A stretch of 64,000 nucleotides of DNA from contig JAGMWG010000005.1 in NCBI GenBank assembly GCA_020744225.1, positions 620,001-684,000 of the forward strand, in the 5' to 3' direction. Under the pieces are notes generated by a model. That model worked only from the letters and a program-made list of their open reading frames with translations. It made no database searches and was not told the origin of the DNA. The stretch is from Paraphoma chrysanthemicola (Eukaryota > Ascomycota > Dothideomycetes > Pleosporales > Phaeosphaeriaceae). Shown one piece after another: positions 9,664 to 21,582 of this stretch. Position 1 is the stretch's first letter; each line of letters opens with the position of its first letter. A program made the translations under genes and the position numbers.

Positions 9664-11607
9664 AGGCTGCCCTATGTCTGCGAAAGGAGTCAGATGCTAG
9701 GCTTCTTTGCCACCGTGGTCAGGCCAGACAGTGCCCAGGCGGCTGGCAAGCGGCCAAGGGGACCCGCAAGGCCTTGGTCCTCGTGACGATCAGCACAACG
9801 GGCGTACCGTTGCTTCGATGCCGGCATATCAAACGTTGGGTAGCAGTACACAACAAAACCATAGAACAATTAAACCATCTCGAGTCTGACGTACTACGTC
9901 CAGCTTCGAGGTCAGGAACGTGCCCATTCTTTGTATTCCTCAGCACCAGCGTCTGGATCACAGCAGCACCTGTCTAGCAGTCTGAAAGTCCCACATCTGC
10001 ACATTACCTTTACACTTCAGCCGCAATATCAACAACGCACAGGCCCTGCCCGGCAGCTAGTCATCGGTCGACCCCACACGGAACTTAACACCCCCAGCAC
10101 GGCCAGGATGAACATGGCTAATTGCGAACTGCCGGAAATTAAACACCCTTGAGGGTTCTGCACCTCTTTCGCCGATCACACAACACTCCGATACGACCAG
10201 CTCGTGAAACGCACTTTTCCTACAGTCCAGTGTCCATGCGCGGTCACACTCCCCGTGGGGAGCAGCGGTTAAAGTCGTGCTTGTAGCCTTCTGGGCGAAG
10301 GCCGGTGCAGCATGCGGATTGGCGCGGCTGCGAAGGAAGAGGAAATGAGAAAGTGGGTGACGGATGATTGACACGAGGCGGGGAGAAGGAGGCGAGATAC
10401 GGTTAGCGCCTGCTCCGTAGTAGGTGCGAAGCGTAACGCCCGGCAGGGGAGGAGCGAAACCTTGCTTTGACCTCACATGTTGTGGATCTTCAACATCAGA
10501 ACACGAAGATGCACGGATGGCTCCGAGCGCGGCTTCGAATTCTGAGAAACACCAAGCACTATCGCACATTCAGAATTTGAAGCTATCTTCAAGATAGTGG
10601 ACGACTTCGCTCGCAGTATGGCATGATCTTGGTCTCCATGAACCCGTAGGAGTGTTTGGAATTGGTCATGCCTTCAACTCCCCACATTGGACACTCTTGG
10701 TCATATTTATTATGCTGAGCCCTCAACATTTTTACAGGCTTCTGGTCGATGATATCAATGGTCTACCAAACTCGATGTCCTTCTACGGAAGCTCCACGTC
10801 ATATCATGGACCAGCCGGCAGTGCCATGCAAGCCAAACATATGAAGGAACTAGGGAATGTGAAATGACGGAATGCTTGATCGGAGCATCAGCAACATCTC
10901 AGGTGCTGAAGATGGGACTTTTGACGTAGAAACACGTCGCAGTGACGTTACAGCGCTTTGTTCTGTGGCACTGGAAGCCTCGCGAAGCCCAACAGTCAAC
11001 ACCAGCCAGGCCTATCAATCGTGGCGCGAATCTACTCAAGCATCGTGTCGGTTGAGCGGCGCCCCACGCCATGCTCTGCACGATGGTATGTGACCCTAGC
11101 CATGATGACCACCCCTTCGCAGCAGGAGACATGAGTGCTAAGCTGAGTATGGGCACTCTCCATATTGTGCCACGAGAGCAATATCAAGAGCGGCAAACAA
11201 GGAACCTCCATCCGGAAATTCGGGACCAGCGATCTGAGCTTAGGCAATCGATTCGATAACCAGCGTGACAACCTGTAAGAGTAGGTCGCAGCGCACTCCA
11301 GACTTTGAGAGTGTCTGGTACCCATATACAGTGGTCGGACAATATGGAACGCAACGTGCTCCTGCCCAATCATTATACACCTTAGATTAATCGTATATGC
11401 CAGAAAATTCATCGATCAGGATTCTGCACGGCCCCGGCAGTTCGCCACGAGGACGTCAAGGCCTTGCAGTATGCTGTTATAAGGCACGGCTCGATACATG
11501 GTTGATGTTGGTTCGTCGTGTTGCGTCTCTACCACTCATTCTGTGTTTCTCTTCGTATTTCACCACCACCGTCACTGAGAAGTCAACGACAGTGATCGTT
11601 AGTCACG
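9664..11607. other. 1.9-kb intergenic region
   Basis: No gene could be supported. A 170-residue minus-strand open frame at 10057-10569 has no recognisable motif and no neighbouring exons. The last 100 bp form the promoter and leader of the DUF1996 gene. Confidence 0.4.
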
Positions 11608-12875
11608 ATGCAGTGGGCTACCCTTCTCGCCGCTGCGGCGTTTGCGCAGAATGCTGCTGCTCAGAACATGTTGCGATTCGCTTGCTCGCAGCTCGTCGTT
11701 GAGCGAACGGATCCTCTTGTCAACCCCGGGATCAAGTACACTCCTCATCTTCATCAGATCGTCGGAGGTGATGCTTTCAATGTCACCATGGACCCGTCTC
11801 AGGACCCTGCTCAGCTCTCCAAGTGCACATCCTGCAGCTTCGTCCAGGACAAGTCGAATTACTGGACAGTAAGACACTCACATGGAAAAGGTGGAGTATT
11901 GCGCTGACCAAACATGTAGGCAGTGATGTTCTTTAAGGCGAAGAACGGGTCCTACATGTATGTTCTTGTCACAACAAACTGATCATCCCATGCTAATAAA
12001 AGTTCAGCCGTGTTCCTCAGATCGGCAATGGAGGCCCACAAGGCAAGCTCATCAACGACGGAGGTCTTGATGTCTACTACATCCCCAGCGGCAAGACCAC
12101 CGCCTTCAAGAAGGGCTTCCGTATGCTTGCTGGCTCTGCCACCAACACGGACAACAGCAAGGTCAAGCTCGCCAACATCTGCCATCGCTGCTGGACCTCG
12201 GCGTCCGAGAGCACTTTCGTCGGCGGCGCCCCATGCAGCGGCAGCGATACCGTTGCCATCCCCAAGGACCCCAAGTGCAAGCTGATTCGTCAGACCATCA
12301 TCTTCCCTACGTAAGTTCTCTCCGACGCCATGTATTCGATATAGTAGCCTGATTATTTCCAGCTGCTGGAACGGCAAGGACCTCGACTCCCCTGACCACC
12401 AGTCCCACGTCGCCTACGGTCAAGGCTCCGGCGCCAACGGCGGCGGCGCATGCCCATCTTCCCACCCAACCAAGCTCCCACAAGTCATGTACGAGCTCAT
12501 GTGGGACGTCAACAAGTTCGCCGACAAAAATCTCTGGCCGACCGACGGGTCCGACCCATTTGTGTACTCGATGAACATTGGCGGATCTGCTGCACACGGC
12601 GACTACGTGTTTGGCTGGGAGGGCGATTCTCTCCAGAAAGCTATGGACAACCAGTGCAATCTCAACACGGCGTGTCCGAAGGCGGGATTGACGGTGCAGA
12701 CGCCCGAGGTGTACAATAAGTGCAAGAAGAAGCAACAGGCGCCTGAGGAGGTTGATGGTTGTAAGTTACACCTTGTTTTTCTTGTACTCACTCTCCCTAT
12801 AAGTGTTGTCTTGCTAACAATAAGTTCGCAGGGCTCAAGGAAATGCCCGTCGGCGAGAAGTCGATCAAGGCATAA
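11608..12875 (+). CDS. secreted DUF1996 family protein
   Basis: Five exons, 11608-11868, 11920-11957, 12008-12310, 12363-12760 and 12832-12875, give 347 aa. All introns are GT-AG with consistent phase. Residues 1-19 form a clear signal peptide (MQWATLLAAAAFAQNAAAQ). The mature chain starts with FACSQLVVERTDPLVNPG and carries the family marks HLHQIVGGDAFN, TSCSFVQDKSNYWTAVMFFKAKNGSY, CWNGKDLDSPDHQSHVAYG and CPSSHPTKLPQVMYELMWD. Its many Cys residues suggest disulphides in a secreted protein. DUF1996 proteins are abundant in ascomycete secretomes; their activity is not established, though some occur with carbohydrate-binding modules. None is visible here. The short fifth exon encodes a simple hydrophilic tail. 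It is convergent with the cytochrome-domain gene at 13666. Confidence 0.9.
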
Positions 12876-13665
12876 GCAGAATCCTTCCTGTTCCCCATCT
12901 CCATCATCATCATCCCATAGGTTCTCTTCTGTTCAAGACTGCTCTTCATCCCTCCTTCCGCTGCACTGGTGGAAATATTTTTGGTGTCTGTTGTATGTGG
13001 TGCCTAGCACTCATTTACTATTGACCGAATTGTAACAAACCCTCCGATCAAGATAGCGACCCCATCATATATGCAAATTGTTGTTTCACGAGCTTGACCC
13101 TGTTGTATGACTTTTGCGCTATTAGCCTTTGGTGATACGTCCTAGTGTATGTTGGGGGTGTTTAGCCTAGCACATCTTTGCAGGCGGTATTTAGCCTCGC
13201 TGCTTCCGGAGTTCTAGTGAACAAGCTCTTAGTGACTATGCGTGGGTAGGTGACACGTGAGTGGATATATCAATGTGTTCAAACATGAATATCGTGACGT
13301 ATGAGCACCGGGCATTCATCAAGTTCTGGCGGGGCTGGCGTAAAGAGAGCGATTGCATGTAGCGGTGTGGTGAGTAATTTTCCGATATTTATAAGATAGT
13401 GTACAGAGTTCACATCAAGGGGAACAATTCCCCGAGATATGAGAGGTGCGAGTGGCTTCTCTTAGTCGGAGAGAGGCGCAATATCACAAGTATGCCAGTC
13501 GGGTTGAGAGTATTGGTGTATATACGATTGAACAAGTGCATATCTATGTGCATGTCCAGCTATGGAAATATTTTCAACGAATGGAATATTGTGATTTGAG
13601 GATGCTGTTCGCCATCTTTCAACATTGAGCCCAAGCCTAAGTCTTCGTGCCAAACCTGTCAACCA
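12876..13665. other. convergent 3' intergenic region
   Basis: 790 bp of A/T-richer sequence between two convergent genes; presumably both 3' UTRs. Nothing else was recognised. Confidence 0.45.
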
Positions 13666-14468
13666 CTAAACCCGCGTCGTATTTCCCGTCTCTGCACCAC
13701 CACCAGATACACCATTGCGTTGCAACAACGCCGCGAAGTTGGGGTTGGCACCAGCAGAGAAGTCATGTGTGATGTAGTTGTACACATCGTGGACTGGGAT
13801 GGTTGAAGTGGTCGATGACGGATTCGACACCTTGCCAGCAGCGCACGCAAAGCCAAGACGTTTGGTGGAAAGAGGGTCGATGCGCGTTGCGCCTGCGCTG
13901 CCGGTATAGGTGGTGCATCCTGTGCACTTAACGGTGTATTGCCAGTGAGTGCCGTTGGATTTGTTGCCAGTGCTTAGTGGCGTGTATGTTGCGCCAGTGT
14001 AAGCTTGAGGAGTTGAGTGCCCGCTATGTTGAAATCAGTGAATGTGCGAAGTGTGAAAATACAGCATCTTACGTAGCCCAGCGAGAGGATACAGTTGGCT
14101 TTTGGCCGTTCGGGTATGCGACTGTGAGTGGATTGCGAACCATGCTACCACCCCAAGCAAGCCCCACCCAACCGAGCGAGCTTGGTGCAATTACTTGAAG
14201 TACGATATCATAGGGCTGACCAGCGGGGACATTGGCTGGTGTGGCTATGCGATACACGATGTTGGACGAGAGAGTTGCAGCGGCTTTGGTCTCGGAGAAA
14301 GTGAAGCCGGTCTCCTGATCTACTATGGCAACTGCGCGTGCTTCAAGAGCCAACCGTTCTGGTGCAGGTATTCCAGCCGCTGGGAGCGTGTTAGCAAAAG
14401 TGCTGTTTTGGTCCGTACCCAAACTTACCCAGACCCCCAAGTGCCACAAGACCGTAGGCTGTGCGCAT
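13666..14468 (-). CDS. secreted cellobiose-dehydrogenase-type cytochrome domain protein (AA8-like)
   Basis: Exons in transcript order 14429-14468, 14073-14379 and 13666-14023; 234 aa. The first exon encodes a hydrophobic signal peptide (MRTAYGLVALGGL...) and the cut comes soon after. The rest is one domain with the hallmarks of the cellobiose dehydrogenase b-type cytochrome (DOMON-like beta sandwich): FTFSETKAA, GWVGLAWGGSMVRNPLTVAYPNG, a Cys pair in KCTGCTTYTGSAG, and a late His in YNYITHDFSAG. In the family, a Met in the WGGSM motif (here about residue 93) and a late His axially ligate haem b. No flavodehydrogenase domain and no transmembrane tail follow, so this is a stand-alone cytochrome. 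It is inferred to pass electrons extracellularly, for instance to lytic polysaccharide monooxygenases, but its partner is not in this neighbourhood. Confidence 0.85.
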
Positions 14469-15764
14469 CTTGTTTGTTCGTGCTTGAGATGACCACTAAG
14501 ATTAGGACGCAGGTGGCTGAGATTCAGAGAGTGGTGGTCGCACAGCCTCAGAGAACGAAGTAAAAACTGATCGTGGCACAGTGAAGGATTTGGAGCGACA
14601 AGTTCCTTTATCAAGAAGACTGTTTCTGCCAAGCAACCCCAGAACAATCTGTTCGTTCCGGGTCAGTCGCGAAGAAGGCGGCGATATACAAGGTTCGTTG
14701 TGCACGATATACCATTCTTAGAACGTTTCCCAGGTTGAAAGCCAGATGCCACGCGTGACTTCATTGCGTACGGCCCGAAAGCATGGCTACTGAGATCACT
14801 GCATACCACATCGCCGTAGTCTCGACCAAAAGGAAGCCTTTGATTACGGGACGAAGCTACGAGCACATGGCAACCTCAATGGAGACCATGTCGCTACGGC
14901 GAAATGGCCTTTTCTGGAAGGTCAAATATCGTGGTATAATAGTTATGGATGCGTTTTGAGAGGTCCGCGCATTTACCCGCATAGTGACTAGAGTGTAGGA
15001 TAGATGGTACGGATGTTTGAGTGGAGAGACAATAGCCGAGCGGTTGCCACGCGATTGGAAAAGATGCATCTCGACAGAAAGAACACCAAAAATTCAACCC
15101 CGTAAGGATCGAAGGTGTCCGATGTAGTACACAGATAGATTGAGACATTGCATGCGAGCCTTTGGATGCAGTATTACCTTTCAAAAGCGTCGGAAGCACC
15201 ACCAGTTTCTACATCCGCCCATTCTTGACCCATATAGCTTCTGTCTGGACTATTCAAGCGATGGTGCCAAGCCAAGCCAAGTGAGCACGTGCAGTCGTCG
15301 CTCCGGATCCTCCCCACAAGATCGATGTGGGGTGCAGCGATGTGGAGCTTGGTGTGGCTTGTCTCATATATTATCATGGCAGGCGAGTCGATGCGAGGTG
15401 AAGAACATCATCACGATTGACCCAGGACGCACCTATTGAAATCGCTCAAAATAGTCTTCCGTAATGGCATATAGTGGGCCGTAATCACACACTCGCATGA
15501 GGCCCCAAGATTGGGCCCTCCTCATGGTAACCATAACACATAGGCCATTGATAAAAACTTTTTGCATAGGCAAGCCAGGGAGTATCGAGCAAGGCCGGAA
15601 GCTGTGCCAGCCATAAGAAGAATCTGACCACCATTCACTTTGATCGGGTTCTGGTTATGGTTTTGCATGACGACCTTCAGGTCCAGTCTCACCGATAACG
15701 AAATGCTCTTTGTACTTGGCTTGAGTAAAGCGATTCGAGTATTGGGATACTTGAGCACAGTGTC
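14469..15764. other. intergenic region
   Basis: About 1.3 kb upstream of the cytochrome gene and downstream of the broken membrane-protein gene. Short open frames occur on both strands but none has motifs or splice-linked partners. Nothing further was recognised. Confidence 0.4.
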
Positions 15765-18112
15765 TTATTCCGAGAAATGGAAATAGATCGTGCTCAGTCC
15801 CACTGTGAGGGTCGCGACGATCCACTGACCGATTCCAAAGCCACTTTCCTGTGCGTGCGTTGCAACGGAGACACTGACAGCAACTGCGAAACTCAGCAGA
15901 AGAATGAAGAACAAGCAAAGAGTGATGGCCTCCTTGTTCAACCCTTCGATGATATGAACACCCCATCCAAGGTTCAATTTGTTCAGTTGCTGTTGCTCGC
16001 GCATGGTTGTGTTCAGCTTCTTGGGTAATCGCTCCAAAAAGATGGTGCTCTTCTAGTTACGGTGGCGTTCGTGATTCCAGAAGTAGTGGAAGAATGTTCG
16101 ATGATCGATGGGCGGCAACGGATCCATTGGGCATTCATGGTAGTGATAAGCACCCCGTTTGACCTCATCCTCTGGCGGCAGAGATAATGGTTTGTCGTAA
16201 ATTCCCACGGAGCCAGCGTCGAAATAACTGAATCGCACAAAGTGGACATCTACAGGCTTGTAAAGCCATGTAGAAAGCCATGCAAACGTGCGTCTATTTC
16301 GTACATCGAAATATTCGTCGTAAATAAGTTTGAAAAGCTGCGAGTCCGTTTCAACATTGAGTTCGATGCTGTTTTCATGGCTCAACTTGAGCTCACCTAG
16401 GCAAATCTTCATGGGACTGGTGCTGATGCATAATTCGAGGAAAACACGTCGCACGAGGCTATTAGAAACAATCTCGTCATCTGAAAGGCAGGGCTTCGAG
16501 AGCGACTCCTTCGACGGGCCCAATGCAGGTGGTTTGCGGATATGCCCCAATGGTGGCTTGCTCGAGACTAATGGAAGTTTGAACATGGTATCAGTTTTGC
16601 CGGCTGTGCGTCCGTCTAGACTGCTGGAATTCTTGACGAACATTCCTTGTAACAATCCTAAAACGAATCCTGAAACTAGAGGCGTGCAATATCTTGCGAG
16701 ATTCGCTGCTGGGGTTGCGTTGCCACGTCTGTCGCAGACGTACGCGTCAAAACACCAGCTAGAGATGAGACGCAAACATGCCGCTGATAGAGTGCATCTT
16801 GAGGATCTTTTAGCAGGCTCACTAATCCGCGTCGTACGAAGACGTTCTTGGAGGTTGTAGAGTGATTCCGGTTTTGTCGAAATGTAATCACCATATCTAT
16901 CCTCCCCACATTCCTACAGTAGTCAGCATAGCTCCCCATCATGTCATAAAACCGGAGAACATTATTGACTGGCAAGAAAGGAACCGTGGCACACTCACAC
17001 ATATCCAGTGCAGCCGGTGATAACCTTTCTTGGGTCGGTTGTGAAATCTTACCAACCAGTCTGCGCCTTTGCCCATCACACGTCCAACTTCGCCGACAAA
17101 CAGCTGTACAATGAGCATATACAACCAGAAGCATCCTTCTGCTACACGAACAATAGAGTGTGCAATGTGGTTCGGCCGAGTAGTGACCCATACGCGAGTT
17201 GGCGTAGGCGTTGAGCTTCTTACACCAGTTGGCATCGTCCGTTCTGAGAAAGCAATGGACTCGCGCTCAGTCCTTCCTGTTCTTGGCGAAAAATTGCTCA
17301 ACCCTCGCTGAAGATGCCATTTTGTTGTGTTCTGAGCCACATCATCTCTGAACGCTGAGAACGTTGCAAGGAAAAGTCTGTACCAATGTCAATCCTTTTA
17401 CTATTGCACGTAGGCTATACTTACTCGCGCATGGTTGCGTGTGACTCCGAGATTCGGATTCGTAGGGCAAGATGGCGATAGTTGGCCTGCTGAGAGTACT
17501 ATAGCTAAATTCCGGCACATACAGGTATTTTCTTGTACTTTTGCATCTGAATCGAGCCTCAAGAATCCCGGAACAAGCTCTCCAGGGAGCTGAAGGTGAT
17601 CGGAGGTGTTCAGAGCCTCGTACGGACGCAAGTTTAGAGTGTATGACGGATGGGGACGGAAACTGCCATCAGAATTTCGTGCTAGACACTTGCAGAACAA
17701 GTGTGTGGTGGCAGCTGAAAGCGGTGAACTGGAAGTTGTGTACTCTTCACATATCAATTGGGGGTATTTTTGAGGCTCGCTGCGTGCGGCGGTGGCTTGA
17801 AGAGGTGTATTGGAGATGGCCGCCGAGTAAGTCCTCGTTATCTCGACCCAACGGGGGCTGTGTTGCAAGTACCCGTCCCATAGATCATACCGCGTAATGT
17901 CTAGGGAGTTCAGCAATAATCTATCGAAGGTGCCGAGACCTACGTAGGATATCTTCGCTTGGGCCTCTTGTATGTTGGAGGTCGAATATTCTCGTCGTCG
18001 GTGGCGATGCAAGGCTGGCCTGGGCTGGGCTGAGATCGTCAATTTTCAAGCTCAGATCGTTAAACGAGAGGTCATGCCCAGAGAGAAACTTGTTTGAATC
18101 CATAAGAGCCAT
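15765..18112 (-). pseudogene. disrupted fungal two-helix membrane protein of unknown function
   Basis: Minus-strand coding-like segments lie in order: about 18112-17425, 17331-16999, 16939-16676 and 16680-15765. The C-terminus is the most recognisable part. It has a conserved cytosolic block (FAWLSTWLYKPVDVHFVRF, then LERLPKKLN and GWGVHIIEGLNKEA), two hydrophobic helices and a GFGIGQWIVATLTVGL ending. To my recollection this occurs in a family of uncharacterised filamentous-fungal membrane proteins. Three defects are visible. First, an in-frame TAG at 16053-16055 separates WNHERHRN from the LERLPKKLN block. Second, the frame ending ISQDIARL must shift to continue as VSGFVLGLLQG near 16676-16684, consistent with a duplicated CT pair. 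Third, the 5' part joins only by changing frame near 17950-18040. The first long intron (17332-17424) does splice in frame. Unusual introns or sequence error remain alternatives. Confidence 0.6.
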
Positions 18113-18400
18113 CGTGCTGCTTTGTATGACATTACCAAAAGGTTCGCAGCCAGGCGAAAGAGAAATAGGGAAGAGGCTGTGACCACATGCAAGTTGGGCT
18201 GAGCCTGCGCCTTCGAGGCTGAGGTGTCCCTAGCCACATGCCACCAATTATGGCAGGAGCCAGCGACCCGAAGTCAACCTTGTGTCAGCACTCTGCCGGA
18301 ATTGCTCCAAGTAATCCCGATCTCATCCTGATCGCTCGAGACTTCATTAAAACTCATTAATACTCAATGGATTCGTTATGCCAGGCCCGCCAAACGTCTT

Positions 18401-19756
18401 TCACGCAGCATCTGGCTGTGCTTTCTTCGTCGGTCTTGCATGCCTCCAGACCTGCTTCTTGACATGGCCCTCCCCGACTGTTGAATCTTCCTTACTAGTA
18501 TTCGTATCTGTCTGCCACGTATCCAAATGTCCTCTGAGCCCGCCACCGTCCGTAGGCCTGATACCTGGGAGCTCGATGTTCGCCGAAGGAGCCGAGTCAT
18601 TCGTGTTTGTCGGTCTGTCGTCGCTCTCTCTACTCCGGAGGTGGGTTATTAGCCGAGCCTTCCTGAGAACTCGTCGGAAGAGATGTCGCGTCGTTGGTAT
18701 TATGCTGGCAATCATGTAGATGGAAGGCTCCACTAGGGCATAGATCATGGGACCGCCTGAAGCATACCATGTTGGGTCAGAAAAGAGTGGGGTTGTAAAG
18801 AAGACGGCAAAGCGAAGGGCGCAAGTTATGATGCCACTGTATTCAGTTAATTAAATGCTTCATTCATACAGGCAAAACAATGAGACATGCACTTACAGCG
18901 AAGCAGCAAGAAAGGTAAGCATAAGACCGATCTTCTCCGATAGAGGTATTTGCAATTTGATCAGCAAGGGCCACGGTAGTACGAGCATAGCTACGTCTGT
19001 AACCAAGCTCGGAATGCTGTAGCTCTTATAGAAAAGCATTACGTCTCCGCAGGTCCCATCGTTGACGTCAACTGCTTGGGTCCAGAAGTACCGGAAAGGC
19101 CGACAGATTGAGAATGCCAGAATGAAGGATATCACGCCTTGAAGGATAATAATCACGCCGATTCCCATAATGATGCGACGGTAGGCTGTAACTTCGAAGA
19201 CTTGATGGTAGAGGAATAGAGCCGCAAGCTTTGCGAACATGACGGCGGGTGTGTAGGTGAATTCGAGGACTTTGGAGAGCTGCAACCATGTCTGGAATGT
19301 TGTTACTGGGACTGCAGCGACATGATGTCCGACGCCGCCGATTTTGACCATCACTGTCGAGTATCAGTACCTATAATGCAACATAGAATTTCTTGTGTGG
19401 CTGTAGAATTTTAGAACTTCGTGCCCAGCTTTGTGTCTGCCAATTGGGCCACTTTCTCAACTCCTTCATCTCATCTAGTTTCTGCAATCGAATTCTCCTA
19501 TTCACAGCCAGGTTGTGGAAGGGGGATAAGACTCACAGATTCCGGTCGCCGCGCTTCCCATGCAAAATATATAGCATAACGTATTACACACCAGCATTGG
19601 CAAGCCCACGGCTTTAGGGTTGTAATACCGACTGAGGTAGAATATGAACAAGAAGAATGTATCAATTACAATGAACCCGATGCTGACGCGCTGGTCGAGG
19701 CCGGGGTCATTCGTCTCAGCAAGGTATTCTGGCGTCGCGGCGCTCGAGCTTGTCAT
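18401..19756 (-). CDS. Pth11-like rhodopsin-domain integral membrane protein
   Basis: Exons in transcript order 19537-19756, 18897-19353 and 18401-18836; 370 aa with consistent phases. Seven hydrophobic segments run from IGFIVIDTFFLFIFYL through MLVCNTLCYIFCMG, EFTYTPAVMFAKLAALFLYHQVF, IIMGIGVIIILQGVISFILA, a Cys-containing loop (CRPFRYFWTQ...GTCGD), VTDVAMLVLPWPLLIKLQIP, IGLMLTFLAAS and GIITCALRFAVFF. The LAALFLYHQVF, CRPFRYFW and DVAMLVLPWPLL motifs are typical of the large fungal rhodopsin-like domain family that includes the Pth11 receptor. There is no N-terminal CFEM domain. The cytosolic tail of about 100 residues is hydrophilic and basic/Ser-rich, as expected for a receptor tail. Plasma-membrane sensing is inferred from family; most paralogues are uncharacterised. 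Confidence 0.88.
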
Positions 19757-20332
19757 GGTGGAGAGAATAAGCCTCCGGGAGGCGGCGCATCCAAGGATGC
19801 GCCTGACAGAGTTCGTGCTAGTGCTCGGGTGAGGGCGGGTGGCTTGTCTTGTGTCGTGAATGCGCAGTGCAGTCGTTGGAAGACAGATGGGCGCGAAGAG
19901 GCATCGCTAGGCTTTGCGACAGATGGCTCCGTTCACGCGGCGCAATGCGATCGACACTGCGCAAAGTCCAACTGCATTTCCTGCGGCGCGCCTTGCAGAC
20001 CTCTATCGGTTCTTCTTGCTGCTGGGTGCGCGATGTAACCAACACTTGCGGCAGCACGGCAGGTTCCTTGCGACAACGACTGGGAATCCCTGAGGGGTAT
20101 GGGGTTTTCGGGGCATCAGCAGGCGGCTTGAGAAGCCGATCAAACGCTAATACGAGGAGGCGCGGAGTCCGACGTCCTTCCGCGTGCTTGCGTCGAATCA
20201 GCGTGCAGAGCGATGAAGCCGTGTAAGAACATTGCAAAGTCGTGATCGAGCGGTCAATGACCTACATTGCAAGAGGAGTGCAGATACTACGGCATGATGC
20301 AACGAAGCTCTAGAAGCTGTTCTACGCGTTGA
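19757..20332. other. intergenic region
   Basis: 576 bp upstream of the rhodopsin-domain gene and downstream of the alpha/beta hydrolase. Random-looking open frames only. Confidence 0.4.
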
Positions 20333-21582
20333 CTAGTGCTTTTCCAGCCACTGGTACACTCGCTCTGCAATCTCGAGGTTGTTCTTCTCCATGAAAAACA
20401 TGTGCCCGTTACCATGAATACCTTCCTTGCCGAGGTCCGCATACTCTACGTCCACACCTACTTGTTTCAGATAATTGACAGTGCAGTAGTCGTATGGCGC
20501 ATGAAAGGAAGCTTCGCCGGTCACTACAAGCTCGGGAATCTTAGCCAGATTCGTCAATTGTTTCGCAGGGGCCTTTTGCATGATGCAATCATTGTGATCA
20601 GCGTCTATTGCTGGCTCGATAGTCGTCTCAATATCTTCAGCATTCTTGCCTGCAGATGGCTGGTAATGGATTGCGAGGTCGGTGAGGCCAAACGCAAAAG
20701 CTGGACTGTTTCCAAACGGCGGACGCAGCGTGAATGGAGGTCCGGATGGCTCGAGCTGGACGATACCCTTGACAAGGTCTGAGCGCATATCGCCTACCCT
20801 CCAACCTGCTTCAGTGTCAGCTACCACATCAACTTATCGAACTCGCCCACACTTGCCGTATGCACCTGCTTGCGAATGGCTGATGACATAGCATTCGCCT
20901 ACGACATCTACCAGAGCGGCATATGCCTGTGCATTTTGTTCTTCGCTTATGAAGCGGTCGGTCTGAAACTGCATCTGACTGCTGTAGAAAGCATCGAACG
21001 TGGAGTCACCAATGCGACCGGTACCAGGCCATTGCGTGTGAAGCTTCGCCTGGGGCCATTGATTGCCATTGTTTGCAACGTCGGTGAAGATATCAGAGAC
21101 AGAATTTGGTGGACCAATCGTTCCGAGTATGCCCTGTCCAGGAAGCCAGAAAGAGCGACCGCGCGCAGGCTGATCAGAGAGGTAGACTGTGTGACCTTTG
21201 GAAAGGAAATAAGACGCCCATCCTGGCCGCCCATCGGGGGTATCCAAGAAGTTGGTACCCGTCTGAGCCGCACCCGCAATGAATACAATGGGCAGCGGAG
21301 GATCTGCGGGGGCTGGGTTGGGAGATAGCTTCTCGACATAGATTTGTCCTATGAGAGCCAGGGACGTAGCGTTGGTCACACTATTCTGTGTCTCATTTTT
21401 AGATATGTTCAGTATTGGCTGCAGCGAAAGCTTGCCGTAATGTTCGTGTATTGTCCACCAACGTAGAAAACCTCGCGCCTTGGGACAACGCTCAGAAGCT
21501 CAGAACCGTTGGTCTGCGCATTGCCGCCCAGGAAGACTTGCGACAAACACGTGAAAGAAGTGACTGTGCGAAGGTTGAGCAT
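20333..21582 (-). CDS. secreted alpha/beta hydrolase with two GC-AG introns
   Basis: Exons in transcript order 21436-21582, 20857-21385 and 20333-20805; 382 aa. The first ATG (21582) gives a hydrophobic N-terminus ending near GGNAQ, a likely signal peptide. The core has the alpha/beta-hydrolase pattern: GQIYVEKL, LPIVFIAGAAQTG (oxyanion region), YFLSKGHTVYLSDQPARG, a nucleophile elbow ECYVISHSQAGAYGW with Ser near 220, GIVQLEPSGPPF, and a catalytic His in GIHGNGHMFFMEKNN. The elbow is SHSQA rather than the common GHSxG, so one elbow glycine is replaced. Both introns (21386-21435 and 20806-20856) begin GCAAG and end AG. They are needed to join YTNIT to the NATSLALIGQIYVE frame and to restore GAYGWRVGD. 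Substrate is unknown; a secreted esterase or lipase is the natural guess. Confidence 0.85.

Noticed and set aside
10057..10569. 170-codon minus-strand open frame between the ATPase and DUF1996 genes
   Set aside because: No recognisable domain and low-complexity, random-looking composition; could not be supported as a gene.
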